Shown here: positions 28,149 through 37,369 of the stretch, piece after piece
Layout of the letters: every line of letters starts with the position of its first letter
How positions within the stretch are numbered: position 1 is the first letter of the stretch
Assembly (NCBI RefSeq): GCF_014640615.1
Contig: NZ_BMHH01000007.1
Location: 1-64,000, forward strand
Reading direction: 5' to 3'
Length of the DNA stretch: 64,000 nt
Source of the DNA: Paramesorhizobium endophyticum
GTDB lineage: Bacteria > Pseudomonadota > Alphaproteobacteria > Rhizobiales > Rhizobiaceae
Translations under genes and position numbers: made by a program
The notes under the pieces: model-generated
What the model was told of the DNA's origin: nothing
Seen by the model: only the letters and a program-made list of their open reading frames with translations
The model's database searches: none

Positions 28149-29345
28149 ATGCCCGTCACCTTGAAATCCACGGCACGCAGCCTGATGGTTGCATCGGCCC
28201 TGTCGCTCCTGATGGCGAGTTCCGCTTTCGCCTTCGAGGGCAATGCCGTGGCGGAACGCATGAAGGAGCTTTATGCCGAACAGGGCGGCCAGCTCAGCTA
28301 CGGGCAGGTCACCACCAGCGGCGCGACCGTCGTGCTGAAGGACGCCACGCTGAAGATGCCCGGCTCCCCGGCGGACCAGAAGCCCTTCGACCTCGGCGAC
28401 ATCACGCTTGACGGCGTCACCGACGCACCCGATGGCGGCTACGACATCACCAAGGCGACCATGCCTGATGTGACCTTCCCCTTCGGCGAGTTGACCATCG
28501 CGGCCAAGGGCATCGAGATGGACAAGATGCACCTGGCGCCCAAGGGCTCGTCGGATCCGCTCGCCAGCTATGTCTATTACCAGACGGCAAAGATCGCCGA
28601 GGCCACCCTCACCCAGGACGGCAAGGAATTCGCCCTGCTGAAGGACATCACGACCACGGTCTCGCCCTATAAGGAGGGCAGCCCCATCGACACCAGCTGG
28701 GACATCGGCAATGTAACCGTGGACGTCGCCAAGGCCAAGCCATCGGAGCTGACCAAGGCGCTGGAGACGATGGGCTACAAGAAAATCACCGGCAATATCG
28801 TCTCCAAGGCGAACTGGGCGCCGGCGGACGGACGTTTCAAGCTCGACCAGTTCGATTTCAACATGAATGAAGGCGGCAAGCTCAGCGTGACCCTCGACAT
28901 GGGCGGCTATACGCTCGACTTCGTCAAGGAGATGCAGCAGGCACAGACCGAACTGGCCGCCACCAAGGACAAGAACACGGCGGGCATGGCGACACTCGGC
29001 CTCATGCAGCAATTGACGGTCAACGGCGCGTCAATCCGGTTCGAGGATGCCTCGCTGACGGGGAAGATCCTTGATTATTACGCCAAGAAGCAGAACACGG
29101 ACCGCTCGACGGTGGTAAACTTGACGAAGGCGGCGCTGCCGCTCCTCGCCGGACAGCTGAAAAACGCCGCCTTCGCCGCACAGGTAACGCAGGCCGTCAG
29201 CGCCTATCTCGACAACCCGAAATCGCTCGAGATCCGCGCCGCGCCGCCCTCGCCCGTCCCGGTCGCCGTGCTGACCGCCACCGGCTCCGCCCAGCCCGAA
29301 CGCCTGCCCGACGTGCTGGGCGTGACGGTGACGGCGGATAAGTAA
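28149..29345 (+). CDS. exported protein of unknown function
   Basis: A 398-residue secreted protein. Signal peptide at residues 1-29 (ARSLMVASALSLLMASSAFA). The mature part is made of repeated short beta segments (GATVVLKDATLKMPG, DITLDGVTDAPDGGYDITKA, LTIAAKGIEMDKMHL) and helical linkers, giving an elongated soluble periplasmic protein; in style it resembles DUF945/DUF2125-like proteins but I cannot assign it. No catalytic motif and no cysteines noticed. Divergent from parC with about 170 bp between starts; a stem-loop follows its stop. Confidence 0.8.
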   Translation: MPVTLKSTARSLMVASALSLLMASSAFAFEGNAVAERMKELYAEQGGQLSYGQVTTSGATVVLKDATLKMPGSPADQKPFDLGDITLDGVTDAPDGGYDITKATMPDVTFPFGELTIAAKGIEMDKMHLAPKGSSDPLASYVYYQTAKIAEATLTQDGKEFALLKDITTTVSPYKEGSPIDTSWDIGNVTVDVAKAKPSELTKALETMGYKKITGNIVSKANWAPADGRFKLDQFDFNMNEGGKLSVTLDMGGYTLDFVKEMQQAQTELAATKDKNTAGMATLGLMQQLTVNGASIRFEDASLTGKILDYYAKKQNTDRSTVVNLTKAALPLLAGQLKNAAFAAQVTQAVSAYLDNPKSLEIRAAPPSPVPVAVLTATGSAQPERLPDVLGVTVTADK

Positions 29346-29356
29346 TGCATTATCAA

Positions 29357-29386
29357 GAAGGGGTGCCCTATTCGGGGCACTCCTTC
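29357..29386 (+). terminator. stem-loop after the exported protein gene
   Basis: GAAGGGGTGCCC (29357-29368) pairs with GGGCACTCCTTC (29375-29386), one mismatch, 6-nt loop. There is only a short A-rich flank, so it may serve both this gene and the convergent vapC. Confidence 0.55.
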
Positions 29387-29393
29387 AAAATGA

Positions 29394-29798
29394 TCAGAGA
29401 GACCAATCTTCCAGCTGCAGGTTTTCGACCCGGCTAAACTCACGCGTATTATTGGTAACCAGCGTCAAGCCTCTGGCTTTCGCTTGCCCTGCAATCAGCA
29501 AATCATATGGGCCGATTGGCGTGCCTTTCGCGGCAAGAGCGGCGCGGATTTCTCCTGCGACAAAGGCGTCGTTCTGATCGAAGTCGAGGATTGGAAAGTC
29601 CGCCAAAATCAACCGCACTGTTTCGAGATTGTATTCGATCCTCGCACTTTTCAGCGCCCCAAAATACAACTCGAACGCTACGACCGATGAAAGGCCAATA
29701 CTGCCCTTGGCCTTGCCCAGGACACGCCTGACCAATGCATCCGATTTACGACCCGTGAACGAGATGACGGCGTTCGTGTCTAGAAGATGCGAGATCAC
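29394..29798 (-). CDS. vapC: VapC-type PIN-domain toxin
   Basis: A 134-residue PIN-domain ribonuclease, probably cutting tRNA or rRNA when freed from VapB. Acidic residues expected of the metal site are D7 (HLLDTNAV), E43 (VVAFELYFGAL) and D99 (IGPYDLLIAGQA), with the terminal TNNTREFSRV motif; all are present, so the toxin looks active. It overlaps vapB by four bases. Subgroup resembles FitB/VapC of enteric bacteria. Convergent with the exported protein gene. Confidence 0.92.
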   Translation of the reverse strand: MISHLLDTNAVISFTGRKSDALVRRVLGKAKGSIGLSSVVAFELYFGALKSARIEYNLETVRLILADFPILDFDQNDAFVAGEIRAALAAKGTPIGPYDLLIAGQAKARGLTLVTNNTREFSRVENLQLEDWSL

Positions 29799-30055
29799 CG
29801 AAACAGCTCGTCAAGCTCCGGTCGCTCCTGCTGTTCCGGCTGCTCGCGGCCGTTCGCCATGAAATCATCACTAAAACCGCGGGCCAATGCCGTTTTCAGG
29901 TTCGCCCACGGCTCGGTTGGCTCCACATGGGGGCGCAGGACAAGCGCATCGCCTTCGCGCGTGATCTCCACGCAATCGACATCCAAACGAAATTCCTTCG
30001 GCAGGCGGACGGCCTGCGAATTGCCGGATTGAAATACGCGCGCAAGTTGGGGCAT
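29795..30055 (-). CDS. vapB: VapB-type antitoxin (AbrB fold)
   Basis: An 86-residue antitoxin. The N-terminal swapped-hairpin AbrB/SpoVT domain is RVFQSGNSQAVRLPKEFRLD, typical of VapB/MazE, followed by a DALVLRP strand; the acidic C-terminus (EQQERPELDELF) would bind VapC. It is the first gene of the pair, with a strong inverted repeat covering its start codon and upstream region, which predicts autoregulation. Confidence 0.92.
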   Translation of the reverse strand: MPQLARVFQSGNSQAVRLPKEFRLDVDCVEITREGDALVLRPHVEPTEPWANLKTALARGFSDDFMANGREQPEQQERPELDELFR

Positions 30056-30089
30056 ATACGCCTCCGTTCGTATCTACGAAGGCGTATAT
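30054..30089. promoter_or_regulatory. vapBC operator
   Basis: Outer inverted repeat ATATACGCC (30054-30062) and GGCGTATAT (30081-30089) encloses a perfect inner palindrome TTCGTA-tc-TACGAA (30067-30080). The left arm overlaps the vapB start codon, the usual position for VapBC autorepression. The two levels are offset by 4 bp. Confidence 0.75.
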
Positions 30090-30130
30090 ACTATTTTTCG
30101 CCGCTCAGTTCAAGCATACGGCAAGCCGGA

Positions 30131-31921
30131 CTATGCGTCCTTCTTCACCGGGTTCAGCCTGATGTGCAGGTCGCGCAGTTGCGCAGGCGTCACCTCCGAC
30201 GGCGCGCCCATGAGCAGGTCGAGTGCCTGCTGGTTCATCGGGAAGAGCGAGATTTCGCGCAGATTCTTCGCGCCGACGAGCAGCATGATGATGCGGTCGA
30301 CGCCCGCTGCCATGCCGCCGTGCGGCGGCGCGCCATATTGGAAGGCGCGGTAGAGGCCGCCGAAGCGTTCTTCCACATCCTGCTGGGTCAAGCCCACCTT
30401 CTCGAACGCCTTGACCATGACTTCAGGAAGCTGGTTGCGGATCGAGCCCGACGCGATCTCGTAGCCGTTGCAGACAAGGTCGTACTGATAGGCCTTGATC
30501 TCCAGCGGGTCCTTGTTTTCAAGCGCGTCCAGCCCGCCCTGCGGCATGGAGAACGGGTTGTGGGCGAAGTCGAGCTTCTTGTTGTCCTCGTCCCATTCGT
30601 AGAACGGAAAGTCGATGATCCAGGCAAGTTCGAAGCGGTCGCGGTCGACGAGATTCAGTTCCTCGCCCGCGCGGGTCCGGGCTTCCCCTGCGAATTTGTA
30701 GAACTTTGACGGCTGACCGGCGACGAAGAAGCAGGCGTCGCCGTCGCTGAGGCCGAGCTGAGTGCGGATCGCCTCGGTGCGCTCCTCGCCAATGTTCTTG
30801 GCAATCGGTCCCGCGCCTTCGAGCTTGTCGCCCTCCTTGCGCCAGAAGATATAGCCAAGGCCCGGCTGGCCCTGCTGCTGCGCCCAAGAGTTCATGCGGT
30901 CGCAGAAGGCTCTGCTGCCGCCCGTCTTGGCGGGGATAGCCCAGACTTCCACCTTTGGGTCGCCAGCGATCATATTGGCGAAGACTTTGAAGCCGGAACC
31001 GGCGAAATGGTCGGTCACCGCTTCCATGACAATTGGGTTGCGCAAGTCCGGCTTGTCGGAGCCATATTTACGGATCGCCTCGTCATAGGGAATGCGCAGG
31101 AAGGTTTGCGTCACCGGCTTGCCTTCGGCGAATTCCTCGAAGATGCCGCGCATGACAGGCTCCATGGTCTCCCAGATCTCTTCCTGGGTGACGAAGCTCA
31201 TTTCGAGATCGAGCTGGTAGAACTCGCCCGGCAGGCGGTCGGCGCGCGGGTCCTCGTCGCGGAAGCAGGGCGCAATCTGGAAATAGCGGTCGAAACCGGC
31301 AACCATCAGCAATTGCTTATATTGCTGCGGCGCCTGTGGCAGCGCGTAGAATTTGCCCTCGTGGATACGGCTCGGCACGAGGAAGTCGCGTGCGCCCTCC
31401 GGCGAGGAAGCGGTCAGGATCGGCGTCGAGAATTCGTTGAAGCCGATCTCGGTCATGCGCCGGCGCATGGCGGCGATGATCCTGGTGCGGCTCATGATGT
31501 TCCGGTGCAGCGTGTCGCGGCGCAGGTCGAGGAAGCGGTATTTGAGGCGAATGTCCTCGGGATAGTCCGGCTCGCCGAACACCGGCAGCGGCAGTTCCTT
31601 GGCGGCGGACAGGACTTCGATCTCGGTCGCGAAGATTTCCACCTCGCCTGTCGGCAGGTTCGGGTTGACCGTATCGCCCGTGCGGGCCTTCACCTCGCCA
31701 TCGACGCGGATCACCCATTCGCCGCGCACCGTCTCGGCCACCTTGAAGGCGGGCGAATCGGGGTCGGCGACGATCTGGGTCAGGCCGTAATGGTCGCGCA
31801 GGTCGATGAAGAGAATGCCGCCATGGTCGCGGACGCGATGGACCCAGCCGGACAGTCGGACGGTCGATCCGACGTCCGACTTGCGAAGGGCCGCGCAGGT
31901 GTGGCTGCGGTAACGGTGCAT
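30131..31921 (-). CDS. aspS: aspartyl-tRNA synthetase
   Basis: AspRS, 596 residues, bacterial type with an inserted GAD domain, charges tRNA-Asp. Anticodon-binding OB fold at residues 1-110 ([20 protein letters not shown]), class II motif 2 [19 protein letters not shown] and motif 3 [16 protein letters not shown] near 530-545. The start at 31921 was chosen because [10 protein letters not shown] is the normal beginning; the open frame to 31993 has no ribosome site and overlaps the upstream divergent region. Many alphaproteobacterial AspRS enzymes also charge tRNA-Asn; that cannot be judged here. Confidence 0.96.
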   Translation of the reverse strand: MHRYRSHTCAALRKSDVGSTVRLSGWVHRVRDHGGILFIDLRDHYGLTQIVADPDSPAFKVAETVRGEWVIRVDGEVKARTGDTVNPNLPTGEVEIFATEIEVLSAAKELPLPVFGEPDYPEDIRLKYRFLDLRRDTLHRNIMSRTRIIAAMRRRMTEIGFNEFSTPILTASSPEGARDFLVPSRIHEGKFYALPQAPQQYKQLLMVAGFDRYFQIAPCFRDEDPRADRLPGEFYQLDLEMSFVTQEEIWETMEPVMRGIFEEFAEGKPVTQTFLRIPYDEAIRKYGSDKPDLRNPIVMEAVTDHFAGSGFKVFANMIAGDPKVEVWAIPAKTGGSRAFCDRMNSWAQQQGQPGLGYIFWRKEGDKLEGAGPIAKNIGEERTEAIRTQLGLSDGDACFFVAGQPSKFYKFAGEARTRAGEELNLVDRDRFELAWIIDFPFYEWDEDNKKLDFAHNPFSMPQGGLDALENKDPLEIKAYQYDLVCNGYEIASGSIRNQLPEVMVKAFEKVGLTQQDVEERFGGLYRAFQYGAPPHGGMAAGVDRIIMLLVGAKNLREISLFPMNQQALDLLMGAPSEVTPAQLRDLHIRLNPVKKDA

Positions 31922-32147
31922 GATGTCAGCCTCTGATTTGTAAAGAAAAAACGCCGGGCGAATTTTCATGAAAAATTGGGCGGACAAGCGCATTTTGACC
32001 GGGATTTGTCAAGGCGTAAGGGCAAATAGCGCAAGGGGAATGGCGGTCGCGACGGCTTTCGCTGCTCCTTACCTTTTCTTACTATTCGTTACCCACAGGC
32101 CGCTATTGGCTATTCACTATTTGCTTCTGCCTGCTATACAAAATTTT

Positions 32148-33302
32148 ATGAAACTGATTACCACGACCGAGGCCCTTGAAGAGGCCGTTTCCGCCCTTTC
32201 GAAGTCCGATTTTATCACCATCGACACCGAGTTCATCCGGGAGACGACCTTCTGGCCGGAACTGTGCGTGATCCAGATGGCCTCGCCCGACGCGACGGCG
32301 CTGGTGGATGCGCTGGCGCCCGGTCTGGACCTGGCGCCCTTCTTCTCGCTGATGGCGAATGAGAAGGTGATGAAGGTGTTCCATGCCGCGCGGCAGGATA
32401 TCGAGATCATCTTCCATCTGGGCGATCTCATTCCGCATCCGGTGTTCGACACGCAGGTGGCTGCGATGGTCTGCGGTTTCGGCGACGCCGTTTCCTATGA
32501 TCAGCTCGTCAACCGGGTGACCGGCGAGCATCTCGACAAATCCTCCCGCTTCACCGACTGGCGCCAGCGGCCGCTTTCGCAGAAGCAGCTGGAATATGCG
32601 CTCGCCGATGTGACGCATCTGCGCGACGTATATCTGCACCTGAAGGCGCTGCTCGAAAAGGAGGGCCGCGCCGACTGGGTGAACGAGGAAATGGGCATTC
32701 TCACCGCGCGCGAAACCTATGACATGCATCCGGACGACGCATGGAAGCGCCTGAAGTCGCGGCTGAAGAAGCCGCAGGAACTGGCGGTGCTGCGTTCCGT
32801 GGCGGCGTGGCGCGAACGCGAGGCGCGCGAGCGCAACGTACCGCGCGGGCGCATCATCAAGGACGACACCATCTATGAAATCGCCCAGCAGCAACCGGCT
32901 GATGCCGAGGCGCTGGGCAAGCTCCGCTCGATCCCGAAGGGCTGGGAGCGTTCGAGCCAGGCGGCCGGCCTCATCGCCGCCGTCACGCAAGCGCTGGCGA
33001 TCCCGCGGGACCAGATGCCGCGCCTGCCCAAGCAATCGCACTCCCCGGAGGGCGCGGGCGCGGCGGCGGACCTGCTGAAAGTGCTGCTGAAGCTCGTGAC
33101 CGAGGAATATGGCGTCGCCGCCAAGATCGTCGCCAATTCCGACGACATCGACAAGATCGCCATCGAGGGCGAAAAGGCCGACGTTCCCGCGCTCCACGGC
33201 TGGCGGCGCGAGATTTTCGGCGAAAAAGCGCTCAAGCTCATCGATGGCAAGATCGGGATAAAGTTCGAGAACCGGAAGATCACGGCGGTGGAGCTGGGTT
33301 GA
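32148..33302 (+). CDS. rnd: ribonuclease D
   Basis: RNase D, 384 residues, a 3'-5' exonuclease in tRNA 3' maturation. DEDD residues appear in FITIDTEFIRETTFWP (Exo I), VFHAARQDIEIIFHL (Exo II) and LEYALADVTHLRDVY (Exo III), followed by HRDC-type helices. The start at 32148 (MKLITTTEALEE) was chosen; upstream in-frame sequence to 31968 is not family-like. It is divergent from aspS with a 226-bp shared control region that contains no recognisable element. Confidence 0.94.
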   Translation: MKLITTTEALEEAVSALSKSDFITIDTEFIRETTFWPELCVIQMASPDATALVDALAPGLDLAPFFSLMANEKVMKVFHAARQDIEIIFHLGDLIPHPVFDTQVAAMVCGFGDAVSYDQLVNRVTGEHLDKSSRFTDWRQRPLSQKQLEYALADVTHLRDVYLHLKALLEKEGRADWVNEEMGILTARETYDMHPDDAWKRLKSRLKKPQELAVLRSVAAWREREARERNVPRGRIIKDDTIYEIAQQQPADAEALGKLRSIPKGWERSSQAAGLIAAVTQALAIPRDQMPRLPKQSHSPEGAGAAADLLKVLLKLVTEEYGVAAKIVANSDDIDKIAIEGEKADVPALHGWRREIFGEKALKLIDGKIGIKFENRKITAVELG

Positions 33303-33346
33303 GCGCTCCCCTCTCTAACCCAATAAGATGTACCTGTCATTGCACT

Positions 33347-33366
33347 TGTAGACGCAAATGACTACA
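33347..33366. promoter_or_regulatory. candidate brnTA operator
   Basis: TGTAG (33347-33351) and CTACA (33362-33366) form an inverted repeat with 10-bp spacing just upstream of brnT. BrnTA operons are known to be repressed by BrnA or the complex, so an operator is expected here. Confidence 0.4.
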
Positions 33367-33374
33367 CATACCTT

Positions 33375-33692
33375 ATGGGGGAGAAGATCGCAGGTTTCGA
33401 CTGGGACGAGGGCAACTGGCCGAAATGCGGAAAGCATGGCGTCAGCCTGGACGAGATCGAGCAGGTGTTGCGGCATATGACGTTCCGTATTCCTGATCCC
33501 AATCCGGGCGAGACGCGGTATCGCACGGCAGGCCGCGCGCCGGATGGCCGGATAGTTTTCATCGTGTACACGCATCGGGAGCGAGACGGGTACATTTATC
33601 TCCGGCTTATCAGCGCCCGCCACATGCACGACAAGGAGGTGAGAGCCTATGAGCAGATCGAAAAAGCAATGGCCAAGCCTGCCGACGGATGA
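33375..33692 (+). CDS. brnT: BrnT family toxin
   Basis: A 105-residue RelE-like ribonuclease toxin of the BrnT family. Family motifs: FDWDEGNWPKCGKHGVSLDE near the start and the terminal strand YLRLISARHMHDKEVRAYEQ. BrnT was described in Brucella abortus, where it slows translation and is neutralised by BrnA. The normal toxin-first order is kept, and the brnA start overlaps its 3' end by about 44 bp. The C-terminus (EKAMAKPADG) is slightly longer than usual because of this overlap. Looks intact. Confidence 0.93.
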   Translation: MGEKIAGFDWDEGNWPKCGKHGVSLDEIEQVLRHMTFRIPDPNPGETRYRTAGRAPDGRIVFIVYTHRERDGYIYLRLISARHMHDKEVRAYEQIEKAMAKPADG

Positions 33693-33906
33693 GGCGGCGG
33701 AGGATTTTGTCGCACAGGCCGACCTGTCGGAATATGACTGGAGCGCTGCCGAGCCGGTGCGCTATGAATTCGAAAAGAAAGCAGCCGCGCTCAACATGCG
33801 GATTCCCCAGAGCCTGCTTGATGCGGTAAAGGCAAAGGCGGCGGCCAAAGGTGTGCCCTTCACCCGCTATATCCGGCTTCTGATCGAGCAGGATTTGTCC
33901 AGATAA
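33649..33906 (+). CDS. brnA: BrnA family antitoxin
   Basis: An 85-residue antitoxin. The N-terminal half binds the toxin; the C-terminal ribbon-helix-helix (NMRIPQSLLDAVKAKAAAKG, then VPFTRYIRLLIEQDL) binds DNA, the reversed arrangement typical of BrnA. It overlaps brnT and should autoregulate the operon. ATG at 33649 is preceded by GGAGGTGAGAGCCT, an excellent ribosome site inside brnT. Confidence 0.93.
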   Translation: MSRSKKQWPSLPTDEAAEDFVAQADLSEYDWSAAEPVRYEFEKKAAALNMRIPQSLLDAVKAKAAAKGVPFTRYIRLLIEQDLSR

Positions 33907-34027
33907 CACGGCGGGAACCGCTCCCCTCATTGGCGCGAATTGTCCCCTATCGGTCCGGAACCGACATTTACCAACGGCGGGACTTGTTTATTCTCCATTC
34001 CGGATCAACCATCTGGAGATGCCAAAA

Positions 34028-34585
34028 ATGTCCGCTGATACCGCCTTGATCGTAATCGACGTTCAGGAATCCTTCCGCCACCGGCCTTATTTCCGCGAGG
34101 AAGGCGTCGCAGCCTATATCGAGCGCCAGCAGGCGTTGATCGATGGGGCGAAGGCCGCCGGAATACCGGTGGTGCAGATCTACCATGTCGAGGAAAGCGG
34201 CCCGTTTTCCGAAGCGTCTGGCTTTGTGAGGCCGCTCGAGGGCCTTAGCATCATCCCCGATGCGGTGTTCAGGAAAACGCGGCACAGCGCGCTCGTCGGC
34301 ACCGGCCTCGATGTGTGGCTGACGAAGAACGGCATAAGCCGCGTGATCATCTCCGGCATCCGCACCGAGCAATGCTGCGAGACCACGACGCGCCATGCCT
34401 CCGATCTCGGCTATAAGGTTGATTATGCAGGCGAGGCGACACTGACCTTCCCGATGGCCGATGCGACGGGCCGCGTCTGGAGCGCCGATGAAATCCGCGC
34501 CCGCACTGAGTTGGTGCTCGCGGGCCGCTTCGCGCGCATCGTCACGGTGGACGAGGCGCTGGCCAGCCCGCTGCAGGCGGCATGA
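34028..34585 (+). CDS. isochorismatase family cysteine hydrolase
   Basis: A 185-residue cysteine hydrolase with the family triad D11 (ALIVIDVQESF), K83 (FRKTRHSAL) and C116 (GIRTEQCCETTTRHA). Members split amides or vinyl ethers (nicotinamidase, isochorismatase); the real substrate is not evident. GGAG lies 9 nt before the ATG at 34028, whereas an ATG at 34019 touches it, so I chose 34028. Its stop overlaps the start of the GlxA-type regulator (ATGA), so the two form an operon and the hydrolase is probably controlled by it. Confidence 0.88.
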   Translation: MSADTALIVIDVQESFRHRPYFREEGVAAYIERQQALIDGAKAAGIPVVQIYHVEESGPFSEASGFVRPLEGLSIIPDAVFRKTRHSALVGTGLDVWLTKNGISRVIISGIRTEQCCETTTRHASDLGYKVDYAGEATLTFPMADATGRVWSADEIRARTELVLAGRFARIVTVDEALASPLQAA

Positions 34586-35577
34586 TGATGGGCGCGCGGA
34601 GGACCATCCCGGTTTTCGTGGTGGTGCCTCCGCGCGCGCTCCTGCTTGATATTGCCGGGCCGATGGAAGTGCTGCGCAAGGCCAATCTGGATCAGCAAAC
34701 CGTCGGCTTCGATGCCACCTATATCGGCCCCTCCCCCGCCATCGGAAGTTCGATCGGGCTGCAAGTGGCGGGGATCGCGCCTTTGCCCGAAGCGCTGCCT
34801 GATGGTGCGCTGGTTATCATTTCCGGGGCCGCCGACGAGCCGATGGGTCATCTTGACCGCGATATGGCTGAAGAACGGCGGCAGGAAGCGGAAATCGTCG
34901 CGTGGCTGAAACGCGCCATCCGGCCCGGCATAAGGCTGATGACGATATGCTCCGGCGCGCTGCTTGCGGCCCGCGCCGGTCTTCTGGACGGCTATGAATG
35001 CACCACGCATCACGCGTCGATGTCGGACCTGAAGCGGATTACGCCCTTGGCCATGGTGCGCGAAAACCGGCTCTATGTGGAAGACGGCGAACGGCTCACC
35101 AGCGCCGGGATCACCGCGGGCATAGACCTGATGCTGTATCTCGTGGCGCGAGAGGCCGGGCACGCCACGGCGCTTTCCGTCGCCCGCTATCTGGTCGTCT
35201 ATCTCAGGCGCAGCGGCAGCGACCCGCAGCTCTCGCCCTGGCTCGAAGGCCGCAACCATATCCACCCAGCGATCCACCGGGCGCAGGACGCCATCGCGGG
35301 CGACCCCGCGCGGGATTGGTCCGTGGAACGATTGGCCGACATCGCGGCCACCAGCCCGCGCAACCTGTCGCGCCTCTTCAACGAGCACACAGGCATGAGC
35401 GTTACCGACTATGTCAACCGGCTGCGGGTCGCCCTCGCCCGAGAACTGGTCGACGGCTCACGGCTCGATATGGAAAGCGTCGCCGAAAAGGCCGGCTTCG
35501 CCTCCACCCGGCAATTCCGCCGCGCCTGGAACCGGATCCATGGGGCACCACCGTCGCGGAGCCGGGGTCTGGCCTAA
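34582..35577 (+). CDS. GlxA/FtrA-type AraC regulator with DJ-1/PfpI domain
   Basis: A 331-residue regulator: N-terminal DJ-1/PfpI amidotransferase-like domain (residues 1-190, with the elbow LMTICSGALLAARAG) and C-terminal AraC double helix-turn-helix (DWSVERLADIAATSPRNLSR and MESVAEKAGFASTRQFRRAW). GlxA-type proteins respond to small amides or amino-acid derivatives, which fits the coupled isochorismatase-like hydrolase. The C-terminus ends shortly before a family 4 inverted repeat. No partner promoter site recognised. Confidence 0.92.
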   Translation: MMMGARRTIPVFVVVPPRALLLDIAGPMEVLRKANLDQQTVGFDATYIGPSPAIGSSIGLQVAGIAPLPEALPDGALVIISGAADEPMGHLDRDMAEERRQEAEIVAWLKRAIRPGIRLMTICSGALLAARAGLLDGYECTTHHASMSDLKRITPLAMVRENRLYVEDGERLTSAGITAGIDLMLYLVAREAGHATALSVARYLVVYLRRSGSDPQLSPWLEGRNHIHPAIHRAQDAIAGDPARDWSVERLADIAATSPRNLSRLFNEHTGMSVTDYVNRLRVALARELVDGSRLDMESVAEKAGFASTRQFRRAWNRIHGAPPSRSRGLA

Positions 35578-35610
35578 GCCGCCTGCGCAGAGGTTTTATC
35601 TATTAGAAAT

Positions 35611-35801
35611 GTCGGCGGGACAGCGCCCCCCTCTGCCCTGCAGGGCATCTCCCCCGCATGGGGGGGGGGAGATTGGCTGATACGGCTTACACCGCGCTCC
35701 CCCTTCGACGTTTGCGATTGATGCCGGCCTCGATGAAGGCCAATCTCCCCCCTCGCGGGGGAGATGTCCGGCAGGACAGAGGGGGGCGCTGTCCCGCCGA
35801 C
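35611..35801. repeat. inverted-repeat element, family 4, copy 1
   Basis: A 191-bp element with perfect 25-bp terminal repeats (35611-35635 and 35777-35801) starting GTCGGCGGGACAGCGCCCCC; inside each end lie CATCTCCCCC / GGGGGAGATG words and a central 60 bp without a gene. Clear relative at 42281-42452 and a partial one at 8277-8310. It fills the space between the GlxA gene and ppx. Confidence 0.88.
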
Positions 35802-35839
35802 GTTAAAACCGCCTTGGGTAGCAATGCCCAATTGCGGCT

Positions 35840-37369
35840 CTACCCCACCACCAGATGCAGTTCCTTCCCCACCAGCTTCGCCAGGTGCTGCAAGCGCCCC
35901 TCGGGCCGCTCGGCCACCAGATCGGCATGCTCCTTCGGCACGACGAGTTCCAGGCCGCCATTTTCCATCTCACGCCAGTGGAGATGCGGGATAATCCCCG
36001 GCATGGAGGCGGAGAGGAGGTAGACGACGCGCAGGAGGGCGCCCAGCAGCTTTGCCCGCTCGCGCAGGCGCGGGGTGGCAAGTTTGAGGATTTCCGGCGC
36101 GACGGCGTCGTCCACCACGCCCTCGTGGCGGAAATAATTGGCGAGCGCCATATAGGAACGGCCCGGATGGTCGATGCCGCCGAAGGAGCCGTGGGCGATG
36201 AGGTTCAGCGCCTGCGAGCCGCGATAGTCCGGATGAGCGCGCCAGCTGATATCGGCGAGAAGGCAGGCCGCGCGGCGGTAGCGAGCCTCGTCCTCCGTCT
36301 CGTCGAAGCCCAGCGCGGCGAAGGCCTTTTCCGTCCAGTCCGCCAGCTCATGGGCATGGCGCGGCGAGCGGGCGCGCAGGATCGCCGTCTCCTCCGCCGC
36401 CGCAAGCAGTGGATCGGAACGCTGTTCCGCTTTTGACAGGAGAGAATAGAGATAGCCCTCGCGCACGCCCAGCGCCGAGAAGACGATCTTCGAGGGTTTC
36501 ATGCGGCGGATGGTTTCGAGCAGCACGATCGCGCCATAGGAGAGCAATTGCCGGCGGTTCTTCGACACCGCCTCGATGCCGCGCATATGGTCGATATCGC
36601 CCCTGGCGGCGCGGACCAGGAAGTTCTGCGCCTCCTTCGGGTCCATCTCATAGGCGTGCATGATGTGAAGGGGGTAGTTCTTGACGTTCATGTGCAGCTT
36701 GGCGAGATTTCGCCAGGTGCCGCCGACCGCATAGAAGATGCGGCCCTCCCCTTCCTTCAGCAGCGTTGCCCGGTCGAGTTCCGTGTGGGCAATCTGCCCC
36801 GCTTCCGTTAGCTTGCCGTTGGAGAGATCCTGAAGGCGCAAGCCGCCCAGCGGCAGCGTGATGCCGTCGCCGATGGTGTGGCCGCGCACATCGACAAGCT
36901 CGAGGCTGCCACCGCCGAGATCCCCCGCAATGCCGTCGGGATCATGGAAGCCGGAGATGACGCCGAGCGCCGAATAATAGGCCTCTTCCTTGCCCGAGAG
37001 CACCTGGATGGGCGCGCGCAGCACAGCTTCCGCCTCCGCAATGAAGGCCGGGCCGTTTTCCGCCTCGCGCGCGGCGGCGGTAGCGAGCGCATGAATGCTC
37101 GTCGCGCCGGCCTGCGCGGCCAATGCACGGAACCGGCGCAGGGCGCTCAATGCGCTCTCGACGGATTTATCGTTGAGGCGGCCGGTCTTCGCCAGCCCCT
37201 TGCCAAGGCCGCACAGGATCTTCTCGTTGAAAAGCACCGTCGGGGAGCGGACGATGCCTTCATAAACGACGAGGCGGACCGAGTTCGACCCGATATCGAT
37301 GACCGCGACCGGCTGCCGCCCCTTCAGACGGCCCTGAGCCACCGTCCCCTGGCCTTGGGGCAAACTCAT
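35840..37369 (-). CDS. ppx: exopolyphosphatase
   Basis: Ppx/GppA-family enzyme of 509 residues, hydrolysing terminal phosphate from polyphosphate or pppGpp. The actin-like fold motifs [17 protein letters not shown] (phosphate 1), [14 protein letters not shown] and [16 protein letters not shown] (phosphate 2) are intact; the C-terminal helical domain has HD-like features. It overlaps ppk by four bases (ATGA), the common ppk-ppx operon, so synthesis and degradation of polyphosphate are co-expressed. Confidence 0.95.
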   Translation of the reverse strand: MSLPQGQGTVAQGRLKGRQPVAVIDIGSNSVRLVVYEGIVRSPTVLFNEKILCGLGKGLAKTGRLNDKSVESALSALRRFRALAAQAGATSIHALATAAAREAENGPAFIAEAEAVLRAPIQVLSGKEEAYYSALGVISGFHDPDGIAGDLGGGSLELVDVRGHTIGDGITLPLGGLRLQDLSNGKLTEAGQIAHTELDRATLLKEGEGRIFYAVGGTWRNLAKLHMNVKNYPLHIMHAYEMDPKEAQNFLVRAARGDIDHMRGIEAVSKNRRQLLSYGAIVLLETIRRMKPSKIVFSALGVREGYLYSLLSKAEQRSDPLLAAAEETAILRARSPRHAHELADWTEKAFAALGFDETEDEARYRRAACLLADISWRAHPDYRGSQALNLIAHGSFGGIDHPGRSYMALANYFRHEGVVDDAVAPEILKLATPRLRERAKLLGALLRVVYLLSASMPGIIPHLHWREMENGGLELVVPKEHADLVAERPEGRLQHLAKLVGKELHLVVG

